Shown one piece after another: positions 16,497 through 25,341 of a DNA stretch of 64,000 nt. The notes beneath the pieces were generated by a model. That model was not told the DNA's origin. It saw only the letters and a list, made by a program, of their open reading frames with translations, and did not search any database. The position numbers and the translations under genes are program-made. Location of the stretch: NCBI RefSeq assembly GCF_033042135.1, contig NZ_WBXM01000003.1:1-64000 (forward strand). The letters are read 5' to 3'. The stretch comes from Haloechinothrix sp033042135. Its GTDB lineage: Bacteria > Actinomycetota > Actinomycetes > Mycobacteriales > Pseudonocardiaceae. Numbering within the stretch: position 1 is the first letter of the stretch; each line of letters starts with the position of its first letter.

Positions 16497-17582
16497 ATGA
16501 CTTCAGGGCATCGGTTCGCGACGATCCCCCGTTCCCCGCTCCTGGCGGTGGCAGCGGCACTCGCGCTCACCGCGTCCACCCTTGCCGCGGCCCCGCAGGC
16601 GGTCGCCGCAGGCGAGGACACTGGCAAGGACGTAGGCAGTGACACGGGAGGGTCGGTGTGCGACCGGTTCGGTGAAGGTGAGGCCGCCGGAACGGTCACT
16701 GATCCGGTCGTGGAGGAGGCCTCCGGAATCGTGGCCAGCAGGGCACACGACGGTGTGTTCTGGACCCACAACGACTCGGGCCATGAGCCGGAACTGTACG
16801 CGCTGTCTACATCGGCCGAGATGCTCGGCGCCTATCCGGTCGCTGGCGCGGAGAATATCGACTGGGAGGACATCGCGACCGGGCCAGGCCCGGAACCCGG
16901 AATCGAGTACCTTTATGTCGGCGACATCGGGGCGAACTTCAACAACTTCGACATCGACTTCCCCGGTGCGGAGCTGCGCCGCGATGAGGTGGTCGTCTAC
17001 CGGGTAGCGGAACCGGAAACACGACCCGACGGCACGGGAGGGGAGCTGGACGTCGTCGACGAGCTCCGGTTCACCTACCCGGACGGGATCATCGACGCGG
17101 AGGCGATGTTCGTCGACCCGCACACCGGTGACCTGTACATCCTTACCAAGCCCTACCTCGATTCGCTGGACGAGAACGGGGTTTCCCAGGTGATGCGCGC
17201 CGCCGCGGCGGACCTGAGGCCGGGCGAGGCCATCATGATGACCGAGGTCGCCGAGTTCGACGCGGGTCCGGCCTACGATTTCGACCGGCACTTCCCGCCG
17301 CCCAGCCCGCTGCCGGGCGGCATGGTCACCGGAGCCGACATCTCGCCGGACGGCAGCACGATCCTGGTACGGACCTACCAGGAGATCCTGGCGTTCGAGC
17401 GGTCGGGTTCGGTGGCCGAGGCGTTCCGGGGCGAACCGTGCTATGCGCCGCAGGTGCCCGAGCGCCAGGGTGAGGCGGTCGGCTTCACCGTGGGCGGAGA
17501 CGCTTACGTCACCATCAGCGAGGGACGGTTCCCGGACCTCAACCGGATGCCGGTCTCCCCGCCCCTTGCCGCGGATGGGTGA
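16497..17582 (+). CDS. Secreted protein of unknown function, beta-propeller-like
   Basis: 361 residues with a Sec signal peptide: basic start, hydrophobic LLAVAAALALTASTL, probable cleavage after AVAA near residue 40. The mature region has repeated short motifs of the type HTGDLYILTKPY, GIEYLYVGDIG and DGSTILVRTY, typical of beta-propeller or esterase-like extracellular proteins, with two Cys that could pair. GGAAAGGAT precedes the ATG. No catalytic signature was recognised. The neighbours give no functional clue. Confidence 0.75.
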   Translation: MTSGHRFATIPRSPLLAVAAALALTASTLAAAPQAVAAGEDTGKDVGSDTGGSVCDRFGEGEAAGTVTDPVVEEASGIVASRAHDGVFWTHNDSGHEPELYALSTSAEMLGAYPVAGAENIDWEDIATGPGPEPGIEYLYVGDIGANFNNFDIDFPGAELRRDEVVVYRVAEPETRPDGTGGELDVVDELRFTYPDGIIDAEAMFVDPHTGDLYILTKPYLDSLDENGVSQVMRAAAADLRPGEAIMMTEVAEFDAGPAYDFDRHFPPPSPLPGGMVTGADISPDGSTILVRTYQEILAFERSGSVAEAFRGEPCYAPQVPERQGEAVGFTVGGDAYVTISEGRFPDLNRMPVSPPLAADG

Positions 17583-17643
17583 GCCATCGCGGGACTGCTC
17601 ACGGGATTGCATCACGCGCCTGCGGGGCGACCGTCAGTCGACG

Positions 17644-18480
17644 TTAGTCGACGATGCCGCGCAGGCCGTCGGCGCCGTAGGCGGGTTCCAGCCACGGCGA
17701 GAGGTCGGGGCCCCTGCGCAGCGAATGCCCGCCGTCGACGTTGATGACCTGCCCTGTGACCCAGCTCGACTCCGGTCCGATGAGGAACCGGGCCAGCTCG
17801 GCGACATCGTCCACCTCACCGATCCGGGGCAGCGGGATGCAGGATTCGTAGTCGTCGCGGACGGGGTTGTCGGATCCGGTGATGGCCTCGACCATGGCCG
17901 TACGGATCAGCCCTGGTCGGATGCAGTTGACCCGCACGTTGCTCGGTCCGAGCTCGTCAGCGGCCAGCTGGCACAGGTGGTCCACCCCGGCCTTGGTCAC
18001 CCCGTACGGGCCGAACCAGCGGTGGGTGTTGGAGCTGGCGATCGAGGAGATGCCGACGAACGAGCCGCCACCGGCACGGGCCATGAGGGCACCGGCGTGC
18101 TTGAGCGCCAGCATGGTCCCTGTCAGGTTGGTCGCCACCGCGTTGTGCCACTCCTCCAGCGGGAGCTGGGTGATCGGCCCGACCCAGCCGCTGCCGCCCG
18201 CGCAGGTCACCACGCCGTCCAACCGGCCGCCCGCGTGCTCGGCGGCCCGCGTCACGGCCGCGGCGACGGCGTCCTCGTCGGCCACATCGGCCACCGCGTA
18301 GGTCGCGGTGCCGCCCGCCGTGGCGATCTCGGCGAGCTCGCCCGCCGCTGCGGACAGCGTGGTCTCGGTGCGGCCGCACACGGTGACGTGCGCACCCTCG
18401 CCGACCAGCCGCCGCGCCACCCCGAGACCGATCCCGCTGCCGCCTCCGGTGACGAGTACTCCCATGCCGGCGACGCTCAT
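17644..18480 (-). CDS. SDR family NAD(P)-dependent oxidoreductase
   Basis: 278 residues: Rossmann motif TGGGSGIG, NNAG-equivalent TCAGGSG, the catalytic Ser in GISSIAS and YGVTK (Tyr and Lys), and INVDGG near the end. The ATG at 18480 is preceded by GGAGG at good spacing; a longer frame to 18582 lacks a ribosome site and would enter the promoter. It is divergent from an acetoacetate-decarboxylase-like gene, so the pair may act on one keto compound. Substrate unknown. Confidence 0.85.
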   Translation of the reverse strand: MSVAGMGVLVTGGGSGIGLGVARRLVGEGAHVTVCGRTETTLSAAAGELAEIATAGGTATYAVADVADEDAVAAAVTRAAEHAGGRLDGVVTCAGGSGWVGPITQLPLEEWHNAVATNLTGTMLALKHAGALMARAGGGSFVGISSIASSNTHRWFGPYGVTKAGVDHLCQLAADELGPSNVRVNCIRPGLIRTAMVEAITGSDNPVRDDYESCIPLPRIGEVDDVAELARFLIGPESSWVTGQVINVDGGHSLRRGPDLSPWLEPAYGADGLRGIVD

Positions 18481-18487
18481 GACCACC

Positions 18488-18500
18488 TCCGAAATTCGGA
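18488..18500. promoter_or_regulatory. Dyad TCCGAA-A-TTCGGA at the SDR ribosome site
   Basis: A perfect 6-bp dyad with a one-base centre overlaps the GGAGG of the SDR gene, inside a 116-bp AT-rich divergent region (18481-18596). It could be a repressor site or could hide the ribosome site in a small RNA hairpin. Confidence 0.4.
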
Positions 18501-18596
18501 ACCTGTTCTTGGTATATGCATCAGGATGAAATATGGTATGACCCCGTATTGTGTGCCAGTAGTGACGAATAATCAATAACATGTTCTACTAGTGGA

Positions 18597-19295
18597 ATGG
18601 CGAGTCATCTCATCCAGGGACAGCGCGTGGCGATGCCGGTGCAAGTTCGCAGGGCAGGTGCCTGCTCGGCGATGTTCACCGTCCCGGCAGGCGAGGCGCG
18701 CGCGATCATCGACTACTCGGGGATGGTGCCGGTCGAGCCGGTGCCCGGCAAGGCGCTCTGCTCGCTGGCGTTCGTGAGCTACATCGACAACGATCTCGGC
18801 CCGTACTACGAGTTCGCGGTGGCCTTCCTGGCGCGGCGGCGTGGATCGAGTATGCGGGAGATCGGCGTGTTCATCCACTGGCTACCCGTCGACCGGTCGT
18901 TCACGCTGGAAGCGGGCCGACGGATCTGGGGCTTCCCGAAGGAGATGGCGGAGTTCGAGCTCGACCTGGACGGTCCGGAGAAGCGATGCGCGGTCAGCAT
19001 CGGTGGGCAGCTGGTCGTGGAGCTGGGTGTCGCTCAGGGGATCCGGGTGCCGGGCGGCATGCCCGGCAGCTCCGTCGACGCCTACACCTGCATCGACGGT
19101 GTGCTGCGCCGCACGCCGTGGAACATGCGTCCGAGCTGGGTGCGTTCCCGCCCCGGTGGGGTGCGGGTGCGGCTCGGTGAGCATCCCATCGCCGAGGAGC
19201 TCGCGCGCCTCGGCCTGCCGAAGGCTGCGGTGTTCAGCAGCAGCATCGGCCAGCTCGCCATGACCTTCGGCGACGCCGAGGAGGTCGCTTCGTGA
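18597..19295 (+). CDS. Acetoacetate decarboxylase (ADC) superfamily protein
   Basis: 232 residues. The core motif WGFPKEMAEFEL contains the presumed Schiff-base Lys115, and LEAGRRIWGFPK aligns with the ADC active-site region. Members decarboxylate acetoacetate or catalyse related aldol/retro-aldol and dehydration steps; this short actinobacterial type has no settled substrate. No strong ribosome site is seen, and the gene may be leaderless. The SDR gene is divergent and the convergent aldehyde dehydrogenase gene ends 3 bp downstream. Confidence 0.78.
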   Translation: MASHLIQGQRVAMPVQVRRAGACSAMFTVPAGEARAIIDYSGMVPVEPVPGKALCSLAFVSYIDNDLGPYYEFAVAFLARRRGSSMREIGVFIHWLPVDRSFTLEAGRRIWGFPKEMAEFELDLDGPEKRCAVSIGGQLVVELGVAQGIRVPGGMPGSSVDAYTCIDGVLRRTPWNMRPSWVRSRPGGVRVRLGEHPIAEELARLGLPKAAVFSSSIGQLAMTFGDAEEVAS

Positions 19296-19298
19296 TCG

Positions 19299-20741
19299 CT
19301 ACAGCTCCACCCCGGTCAGCACCAGCACACGCTCCTCGGTGAAATCCGCGATCGCCGAGGCGAGGCCCTCGCGTCCGATGCCGGAGTCCTTCACCCCGCC
19401 GTAGGGCATCTGGTCGGCCCGGTAGCTGGGCACGTCGCCGACGATGACGCCGCCGACGTCGAGTTCCGTGGCGGCCCGGAAGGCCAGCTGCACGTCGGTG
19501 GTGAACACCCCGGTCTGCAGCCCGAACCGGGAGTCGTTGACGCGGGCGAAGGCCTCGTCGACCGAGTCGACAGGGGCGATCGTCAGCACCGGCGCGAACA
19601 CCTCCTCGGCGTTGACCGCACAGTGCTCCCCGGCATCGGCCAGTACCGTGGGGGCGACGGTGGCACCGTCACGGGTGCCGCCGGTCAGCACCCGTGCCCC
19701 GGCCGCGACCGCCTCGTCCACCCAGCCCTGTACCCGGCGGGCGGCATCCTCGCTGATGAGCGGCCCCACCGCGGTGGCCGGGTCGGTCGGGTCACCGGTG
19801 CCGAGCTCGGTCACGCGGGCGACCACGCGCTCGGCCAGCTCCTGGTAGACCTCGCGGTGCGCGTACACTCGCTGCACCGCGATGCACGACTGCCCGCCCT
19901 GGTAGGTGGCGAACGTGGCGATGCGCCGGGCAGCGAAGTCCAGGTCGGTCCAATCCGGGCAGATGATGGCGGCGGCGTTGCCGCCCAGCTCCAGCGTGAC
20001 GTGCTTGCGCGGCACGCGGTCGCGGATGGACCAGCCGACCGGGCCGGAGCCGGTGAACGACACCACCGGCAGCCGCGGATCGTCCACCAGCATCCCCGCG
20101 GCCTCGTTCGGCACCGGCAGCACCGACCACGCCCCGGCGGGCAGATCCGTCTCGGCCAGCAGCTCACCCAGCAGCAGCGCGGTCAGTGGCGTCGCGGGCG
20201 CGGGCTTGACCACGATCGGCGAGCCCGCCGCGATCGCGGGAGCCACCTTGTGCGCCACCAGGTTCAGCGGGAAGTTGAACGGGGTGATGCCCAGTACGGG
20301 CCCGCGCGAGACCCGCCGCACCAACGCGATCCGGCCGGTGCCGCCCGCGTCGGTGTCCAGCCGTTGCAGCTCGCCGGAGTGCCTGCGGGCCTCCCCGGCG
20401 GCCCACCGGAAGGTCGACACCGCGCGGGAAACCTCGGCGCGTGACCACATCAGCGGCTTGCCGGACTCGGCGGTGATCAGGGCAGCGACCTCGTCGGACC
20501 GCTCGGCCAGCCGGTGCGAGACGTGGTCGAGCGCGCCCGCCCGCACGTGGGCGGGTAGCCGTGCCGTCTCGTGCCGCGCGGCGTGCGCGGAGGCGACCGC
20601 GCGCTCGATGTCGGCTGGAGTGGCGTGGCAGGTGGTGCCCGCGGGCGCCCCGTCGTGCGGGCTGCGCACCTCGAGGTGCTCGGCGCTGGTGCACGCCTTG
20701 CCGTCGATCCAGAACGGGATGATGGTCACGGTGTTCACCAT
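19299..20741 (-). CDS. NAD(P)-dependent aldehyde dehydrogenase (succinate-semialdehyde type, inferred)
   Basis: 480 residues: ITPFNFPLNL, LELGGNAA (Glu) and QGGQSCIAVQR (nucleophile Cys). This Cys context is that of the lactaldehyde/non-phosphorylating glyceraldehyde-phosphate group rather than classical GabD. It follows the GABA transaminase gene by 48 bp with an AGGAAGC ribosome site, so the likely substrate is succinate semialdehyde, giving succinate. Motifs give the enzyme class; the substrate rests on context. Confidence 0.82.
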   Translation of the reverse strand: MVNTVTIIPFWIDGKACTSAEHLEVRSPHDGAPAGTTCHATPADIERAVASAHAARHETARLPAHVRAGALDHVSHRLAERSDEVAALITAESGKPLMWSRAEVSRAVSTFRWAAGEARRHSGELQRLDTDAGGTGRIALVRRVSRGPVLGITPFNFPLNLVAHKVAPAIAAGSPIVVKPAPATPLTALLLGELLAETDLPAGAWSVLPVPNEAAGMLVDDPRLPVVSFTGSGPVGWSIRDRVPRKHVTLELGGNAAAIICPDWTDLDFAARRIATFATYQGGQSCIAVQRVYAHREVYQELAERVVARVTELGTGDPTDPATAVGPLISEDAARRVQGWVDEAVAAGARVLTGGTRDGATVAPTVLADAGEHCAVNAEEVFAPVLTIAPVDSVDEAFARVNDSRFGLQTGVFTTDVQLAFRAATELDVGGVIVGDVPSYRADQMPYGGVKDSGIGREGLASAIADFTEERVLVLTGVEL

Positions 20742-20789
20742 GCTTCCTGATGCTTCCTGTGCTTGTTTCGGGGACGGGGAAACGTGGGA

Positions 20790-22127
20790 TCAGCCTGCGG
20801 CCACGGCGTGCTCGATGACCGACAGCGCCTCGTCGAGCAGCGCGTCGGGAATCACCAGCGGTGGCAGCAGCCGCAGCACGTTGCCGTAGGTGCCGCAGGT
20901 CAGCACCAGCACGCCTGCTTCGTGGCAGGCCGTGGCGACCCGGGCGGTGAACTCGGTATCGGGTTCGGTCGTGCCGGGGCGGACGAACTCCATGGCGAGC
21001 ATGGCGCCCCTGCCGCGTACCTCCCCGATCGCGGGGGTGCGCTCGGCCAGCGCGTCCAGCCTGCGCAGCGCCTCCCGCTCGATCCGCTGCGCCGCGGCGG
21101 CCAGCTCGCGGGTGCGCATGGTCTCGATGGTGGCCAGCGCCGCGGCGCAGGCCACCGGGTTGCCGCCGTAGGTACCGCCGAGCCCGCCCGCGTGCACCGC
21201 GTTCATCACCTCGGCGCGCCCGGTGACCGCCGCCAGCGGCAGCCCACCCGCGATGCCCTTCGCGGTGGTGATCAGGTCCGGCACCACGTCCTCGTGCTCG
21301 CAGGCGAACCACGCGCCGGTACGGCAGAAACCGGTCTGGATCTCGTCGGCGATCAGCAGCACGCCGTGTTCGGCGCACCAGTCGGCCACGGCGCGCAGGA
21401 AACCAGGGGCGGGTACCACGAACCCACCCTCGCCCTGGATGGGTTCGATGAGCACCGCGGCGATGTTCTCGGCGCCGACGTGCTTGGCCATCTGGGTGGT
21501 GGCCCGCGCCGCGGCCTGCTGGCCGGTCATGCCCTCCGGATCGCGGAACGGGTACGACATCGGCACCCGGTGGACCTCGGGCGCGAACGGGCCGAACCGG
21601 TGCTTGTACGGCATGTTCTTCGCGGTCAGCGCCATCGTCAGGTTGGTGCGGCCGTGGTAGGCGTGGTCGAACACCACCACGGCCTGCCTGCCGGTGGCGT
21701 GCCTGGCGATCTTCACGGCGTTCTCCACCGCCTCGGCGCCCGAGTTGAACAGCGCCGACCGTTTCTCGTGATCCCCGGGGGTGAGTTCGCCCAGCTCCTC
21801 GCACACCCGCACGTAGCTCTCGTACGGGGTGACCATGAAGCAGCTGTGAGTGAATCGCGAGACCTGCTCGGCCACCGCGTCGGCCACCGCGGGCGCGGGG
21901 TTGCCCGCGCCGGTGACGGCGATGCCGGAGGCCAGGTCGATCAGCTCGTTGCCGTCCGCGTCGACGAGCAGCCCGTCCCCGCCGCGTTCGGTGGCCACCG
22001 GCAACACCGAGGGCACGCCTGCGGCCACGGCCCGGTCGCGGCGCTGCTGCAGCGCCGCCGACTGCGGTCCCGGGATGCCGGTCACCAGCCGGTTGCCGGT
22101 CTGCTTGCCACCGTGTGCGGTCGTCAT
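20790..22127 (-). CDS. gabT: 4-aminobutyrate aminotransferase
   Basis: 445-residue class III PLP aminotransferase: FNSGAEAVENAVK, HAYHGRTNLT, LLIADEIQTGF (Asp) and TTAKGIAGG (Schiff-base Lys). LIEPIQGEGG and GGLGGTYGGNP fit GabT well. It converts GABA and 2-oxoglutarate to succinate semialdehyde and glutamate. ATG 22127 has GAGGG upstream; a start at 22193 lacks one. It forms an operon with the downstream aldehyde dehydrogenase and is divergent from a PucR regulator. Confidence 0.88.
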   Translation of the reverse strand: MTTAHGGKQTGNRLVTGIPGPQSAALQQRRDRAVAAGVPSVLPVATERGGDGLLVDADGNELIDLASGIAVTGAGNPAPAVADAVAEQVSRFTHSCFMVTPYESYVRVCEELGELTPGDHEKRSALFNSGAEAVENAVKIARHATGRQAVVVFDHAYHGRTNLTMALTAKNMPYKHRFGPFAPEVHRVPMSYPFRDPEGMTGQQAAARATTQMAKHVGAENIAAVLIEPIQGEGGFVVPAPGFLRAVADWCAEHGVLLIADEIQTGFCRTGAWFACEHEDVVPDLITTAKGIAGGLPLAAVTGRAEVMNAVHAGGLGGTYGGNPVACAAALATIETMRTRELAAAAQRIEREALRRLDALAERTPAIGEVRGRGAMLAMEFVRPGTTEPDTEFTARVATACHEAGVLVLTCGTYGNVLRLLPPLVIPDALLDEALSVIEHAVAAG

Positions 22128-22306
22128 GCTGCCCTCTCTCGTGGTGGGTGCGGCCTGCGCCGAACCCTGAGCCTCAACGCGATCCGGCTCCATACTCGGG
22201 GCGCGGCATCGGCACGGTCAGTGCCAGATATGGACAGTTTGCTGCGGTAATATCGACACTCTGTCAATTCCGTGTCGGGGATCCTCGTCGGGAAGGGGAG
22301 GGCGCA

Positions 22307-23809
22307 ATGCCGCCGACGGTGCGGGAACTGGTGGCCGACCAGCAGCTCGGGTTGCGGGTGCGGGCAGGGGAGGGCGGCCTCGACCGGGAGATCACCTGGG
22401 TGCACGTCAGTGAGCTCACCGACCCGACACCGTTCCTCGAGGGCGGGGAGCTGCTGTTGACCACCGGCCTGTCCCTGCATCCCGGCAGCGACCTCGCCGG
22501 GTTCGTGCGCCGCTTCACCGAAGGCGGTGGTACCGCCCTCGGGTTCGGTGTCGGGCTGTCCCACGCGGAGATCCCCGGCGGGCTGCTCGCCGAGGCCGAG
22601 GCGGTTGGCCTGCCGCTGCTGGAGGTGCCCCGGCCCACCCCGTTCATCGCGATCAGCAAATCCGTCTCGGCGGCGCTGGCCGCCGAAACCTACGCCGAGG
22701 TCACCACCACCAACGCGGCGCGGCAGGAGCTGACCCGGGCCGCGCTGGGCAGCGCGGGGCGCGGTGGGGTGGTACGTACCCTGGCGCGGCTGCTGGGGGG
22801 CTGGGCGCTGCTGCTGGACGGTGCGGGCGAGGTGGAGCACGCCGCGCCCGCCTCAGCGAAGCGGCGCGTGGCCACCGTGTCCGGTGAGATCGACCGGCTG
22901 CGTGCCCGCACGGGGCCTGCCAGCGCCACCGTCACCGCGGGCGGGGAGCAGGTGGTGGTACAGACGCTGGGGGAGCGGCCGCGCGCCTACCTCGCCGTGG
23001 GGCGCTCGCCGGGGCTGAGCCGTACCGACCAGCACGTGCTCAGCAGCGCGGCGGCGTTGCTGACGCTGGTGCTGGCGGGATCGCGCGGGCAGGAGACCGC
23101 GCTGGGGCACCTGCGTACCGGGATCATGCGGCTCATCCTGGCAGGCAGGGTCGGCGACGCCGTCGAGGCCGCCGAGGAAGTATGGGGGTCGCTGCCGGAG
23201 GAGCCGGTGCGGCTGGTGGCTGTGGCAGGCGACAGCGCCGCGCGGGAGGCGGCGCTGGAGCTGCTCGCTTCGGCGCCTGCCGCGGGCGGCAGCTTCGCCG
23301 CCGAAGTGGACGGCTACCTGCTGGTGCTCACCGGCGCGGACGCCACCGCGGCCGGGCTGCGGTCGTGGCAGGCTGGTCGGGTCACGGAGTTACACCTCGG
23401 TGTGTCGGATCCGGGCGGTTACGCCGACGTGGCGCGGGCCCACCGGCAGGCCACCCGCGCGGCCGAGGTGGCGCGCCGTACCGGAGCCCGGTCGCTGGAG
23501 TTCGGCGAGCTTGCCGGGCACGGGCTGCTGAGCCTCCTGCCAGCAGGCGACGCGCGGGCGTTCGCCGAGTCGCTGCTCGCCCCGCTGTTCCGGCACGACG
23601 CTGCGGGTAGGGGCGAGCTCGTCGCCTCGCTGCGCGAGTGGCTACGCCACCACGGCCAGTGGGACCCCGCCGCGGCGCGGCTCGGTGTGCACCGCCACAC
23701 ACTGCGCAACCGCATGGCCAAGGTCGCCGAACTCACCGGCGCCGACCTGGATTCCCCCGGCACCCGCGCGGAGTTCTGGCTCTCCCTGCAACACCTCGAC
23801 CGCGACTGA
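22307..23809 (+). CDS. PucR family transcriptional regulator (GABA operon)
   Basis: 500 residues. The N-terminal PucR domain (TVRELVADQQLGLRVRAG, then ELTDPTPFLEGGELLLTTG) is followed by a central region and a C-terminal HTH_30 domain (HHGQWDPAAARLGVHRHTLR). GGAAGGGGAGGG precedes ATG 22307. Relatives sense amino acids or purine breakdown products and activate adjacent catabolic operons. Its divergence from gabT suggests control by GABA. The 179-bp gap has TATGGACA (22229) and TATCGACA (22251), half-sites similar to the dyad before the other pucR gene. Confidence 0.83.
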   Translation: MPPTVRELVADQQLGLRVRAGEGGLDREITWVHVSELTDPTPFLEGGELLLTTGLSLHPGSDLAGFVRRFTEGGGTALGFGVGLSHAEIPGGLLAEAEAVGLPLLEVPRPTPFIAISKSVSAALAAETYAEVTTTNAARQELTRAALGSAGRGGVVRTLARLLGGWALLLDGAGEVEHAAPASAKRRVATVSGEIDRLRARTGPASATVTAGGEQVVVQTLGERPRAYLAVGRSPGLSRTDQHVLSSAAALLTLVLAGSRGQETALGHLRTGIMRLILAGRVGDAVEAAEEVWGSLPEEPVRLVAVAGDSAAREAALELLASAPAAGGSFAAEVDGYLLVLTGADATAAGLRSWQAGRVTELHLGVSDPGGYADVARAHRQATRAAEVARRTGARSLEFGELAGHGLLSLLPAGDARAFAESLLAPLFRHDAAGRGELVASLREWLRHHGQWDPAAARLGVHRHTLRNRMAKVAELTGADLDSPGTRAEFWLSLQHLDRD

Positions 23810-23844
23810 GCCGCTGAGTCCGGGGCAGGGGCATCCGGCCTGTG

Positions 23845-25341
23845 TCAGCTGTTGCGGGGGAATCCCAGCTGAACCCCGTCGCTTCCGGGGTCCGGCCACC
23901 GCGACGTGACGGCCTTCGTGCGGGTGTAGAAATCCACACCGTGGGTGCCGTAGGCGTGCGCGTCGCCGAACAGCGAGGCCTTCCAGCCGCCGAAGGAGTG
24001 GTAGGCCACGGGAACCGGGATCGGCACGTTGATACCGACCATGCCGACCTCCACCTCGTTCTGGTAGCGGCGAGCCGCACGGCCGTCGGTGGTGAAGATC
24101 GCGGTGCCGTTGCCGTACGGGCTGGCGTTGACCAGCTCGACCGCGGCCTCGTAGGAGGGTGCACGCAGCACCGAGAGCACCGGTCCGAAAATCTCGTCGG
24201 TGTAGATGCTCATGTCCGGGGTGACGTGGTCGAACAGTGTGGGACCCAGCCAGAACCCGCCGGGGTCGCCGTCCGGGATCACCGATCGCCCGTCGGCAAC
24301 CAGCGTGGCGCCGCTGGCGATCCCGGCCTCCACATAGGAGGCCACCCGGTCCCGGTGCTCGGCGGTGACCAGCGGGCCCATGTCGCAGCCCCGCCTCCCG
24401 TCGCCGGTGCGCAGGGCACCGATGCGCTTGGCGATCCGCTCCACCAGCTCGTCGCCGACCGGGTCGACCGCCACCAGCGCCGAGATCGCCATGCAGCGCT
24501 CTCCCGCGGAACCGAAACCGGCACCCACCGCGGCGTCGGCGGCCAGGTCGAGGTCGGCATCCGGCAGCACCACCATGTGGTTCTTGGCGCCGCCCAGCGC
24601 CTGCACCCGTTTGCCGTGCCGGGTGCCGGTCTCGTACACCGACCGAGCGACCGGCGTCGAACCGACGAACGACACCGCCGCGATGTCCGGGTGCGCCAGC
24701 AGCGCGTCCACGGCGACCCGGTCGCCGTGGACCACCGTGCACACGCCGTCCGGCAGTCCCGCCTCGCGCAGCAGCCGCGCGAGCAGCAGCGACGCCGACG
24801 GGTCCTTCTCGCTCGGCTTGAGCACGACGCTGTTGCCGCAGGCGATCGCCAGCGGCAGGAACCACAGCGGCACCATGGCAGGGAAGTTGAACGGCGAGAT
24901 CACCGCCACCACGCCGAGCGGCTGGCGGATCGAGTACACGTCGATGCCGCTGGAGGCGTTCTCGGTGAAGTCGCCCTTGAGCAGGTGCCCGAGCCCGCAG
25001 GCGAAGTCGACCACCTCGAGGCCACGCTGCACTTCCCCGGCGGCGTCGTCGAGCACCTTGCCGTGCTCGGCGGTGATCGCGGCGGCGACCTCGCCTGCGT
25101 GCTCGGCCAGTAGTCTGCGGAAGGCGAACAGCACGGCGGTGCGGCGGGCCAGCGAGGTGTCCCGCCAGCGGGGGTAGGCGCGCGCCGCGGAGGTGACGGC
25201 GTGGTCGACATCGGATTCGGAGGCCAGGCACACCCGCGCGGTCACCTGCCCGGTCGCGGGGTCGTAGACGTCCCCGGTCCGCCCGGCGGTGCCCGCCCAC
25301 CCGGCGCCGTCGACCCAGTGCGTGATGTCGTTCCCGGTCAT
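23845..25341 (-). CDS. mmsA: CoA-acylating (methyl)malonate-semialdehyde dehydrogenase
   Basis: 498 residues: ISPFNFPAMVPLWFLP and GSAGERCMAIS around the nucleophile Cys. LGGAKNHMVV replaces the usual ELGGK Glu motif, a hallmark of the CoA-dependent MMSDH group. These enzymes turn malonate or methylmalonate semialdehyde into acetyl- or propionyl-CoA. The ATG overlaps the aminotransferase TGA (ATGA), so the pair probably performs beta-alanine or 3-aminoisobutyrate degradation. Confidence 0.88.
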   Translation of the reverse strand: MTGNDITHWVDGAGWAGTAGRTGDVYDPATGQVTARVCLASESDVDHAVTSAARAYPRWRDTSLARRTAVLFAFRRLLAEHAGEVAAAITAEHGKVLDDAAGEVQRGLEVVDFACGLGHLLKGDFTENASSGIDVYSIRQPLGVVAVISPFNFPAMVPLWFLPLAIACGNSVVLKPSEKDPSASLLLARLLREAGLPDGVCTVVHGDRVAVDALLAHPDIAAVSFVGSTPVARSVYETGTRHGKRVQALGGAKNHMVVLPDADLDLAADAAVGAGFGSAGERCMAISALVAVDPVGDELVERIAKRIGALRTGDGRRGCDMGPLVTAEHRDRVASYVEAGIASGATLVADGRSVIPDGDPGGFWLGPTLFDHVTPDMSIYTDEIFGPVLSVLRAPSYEAAVELVNASPYGNGTAIFTTDGRAARRYQNEVEVGMVGINVPIPVPVAYHSFGGWKASLFGDAHAYGTHGVDFYTRTKAVTSRWPDPGSDGVQLGFPRNS

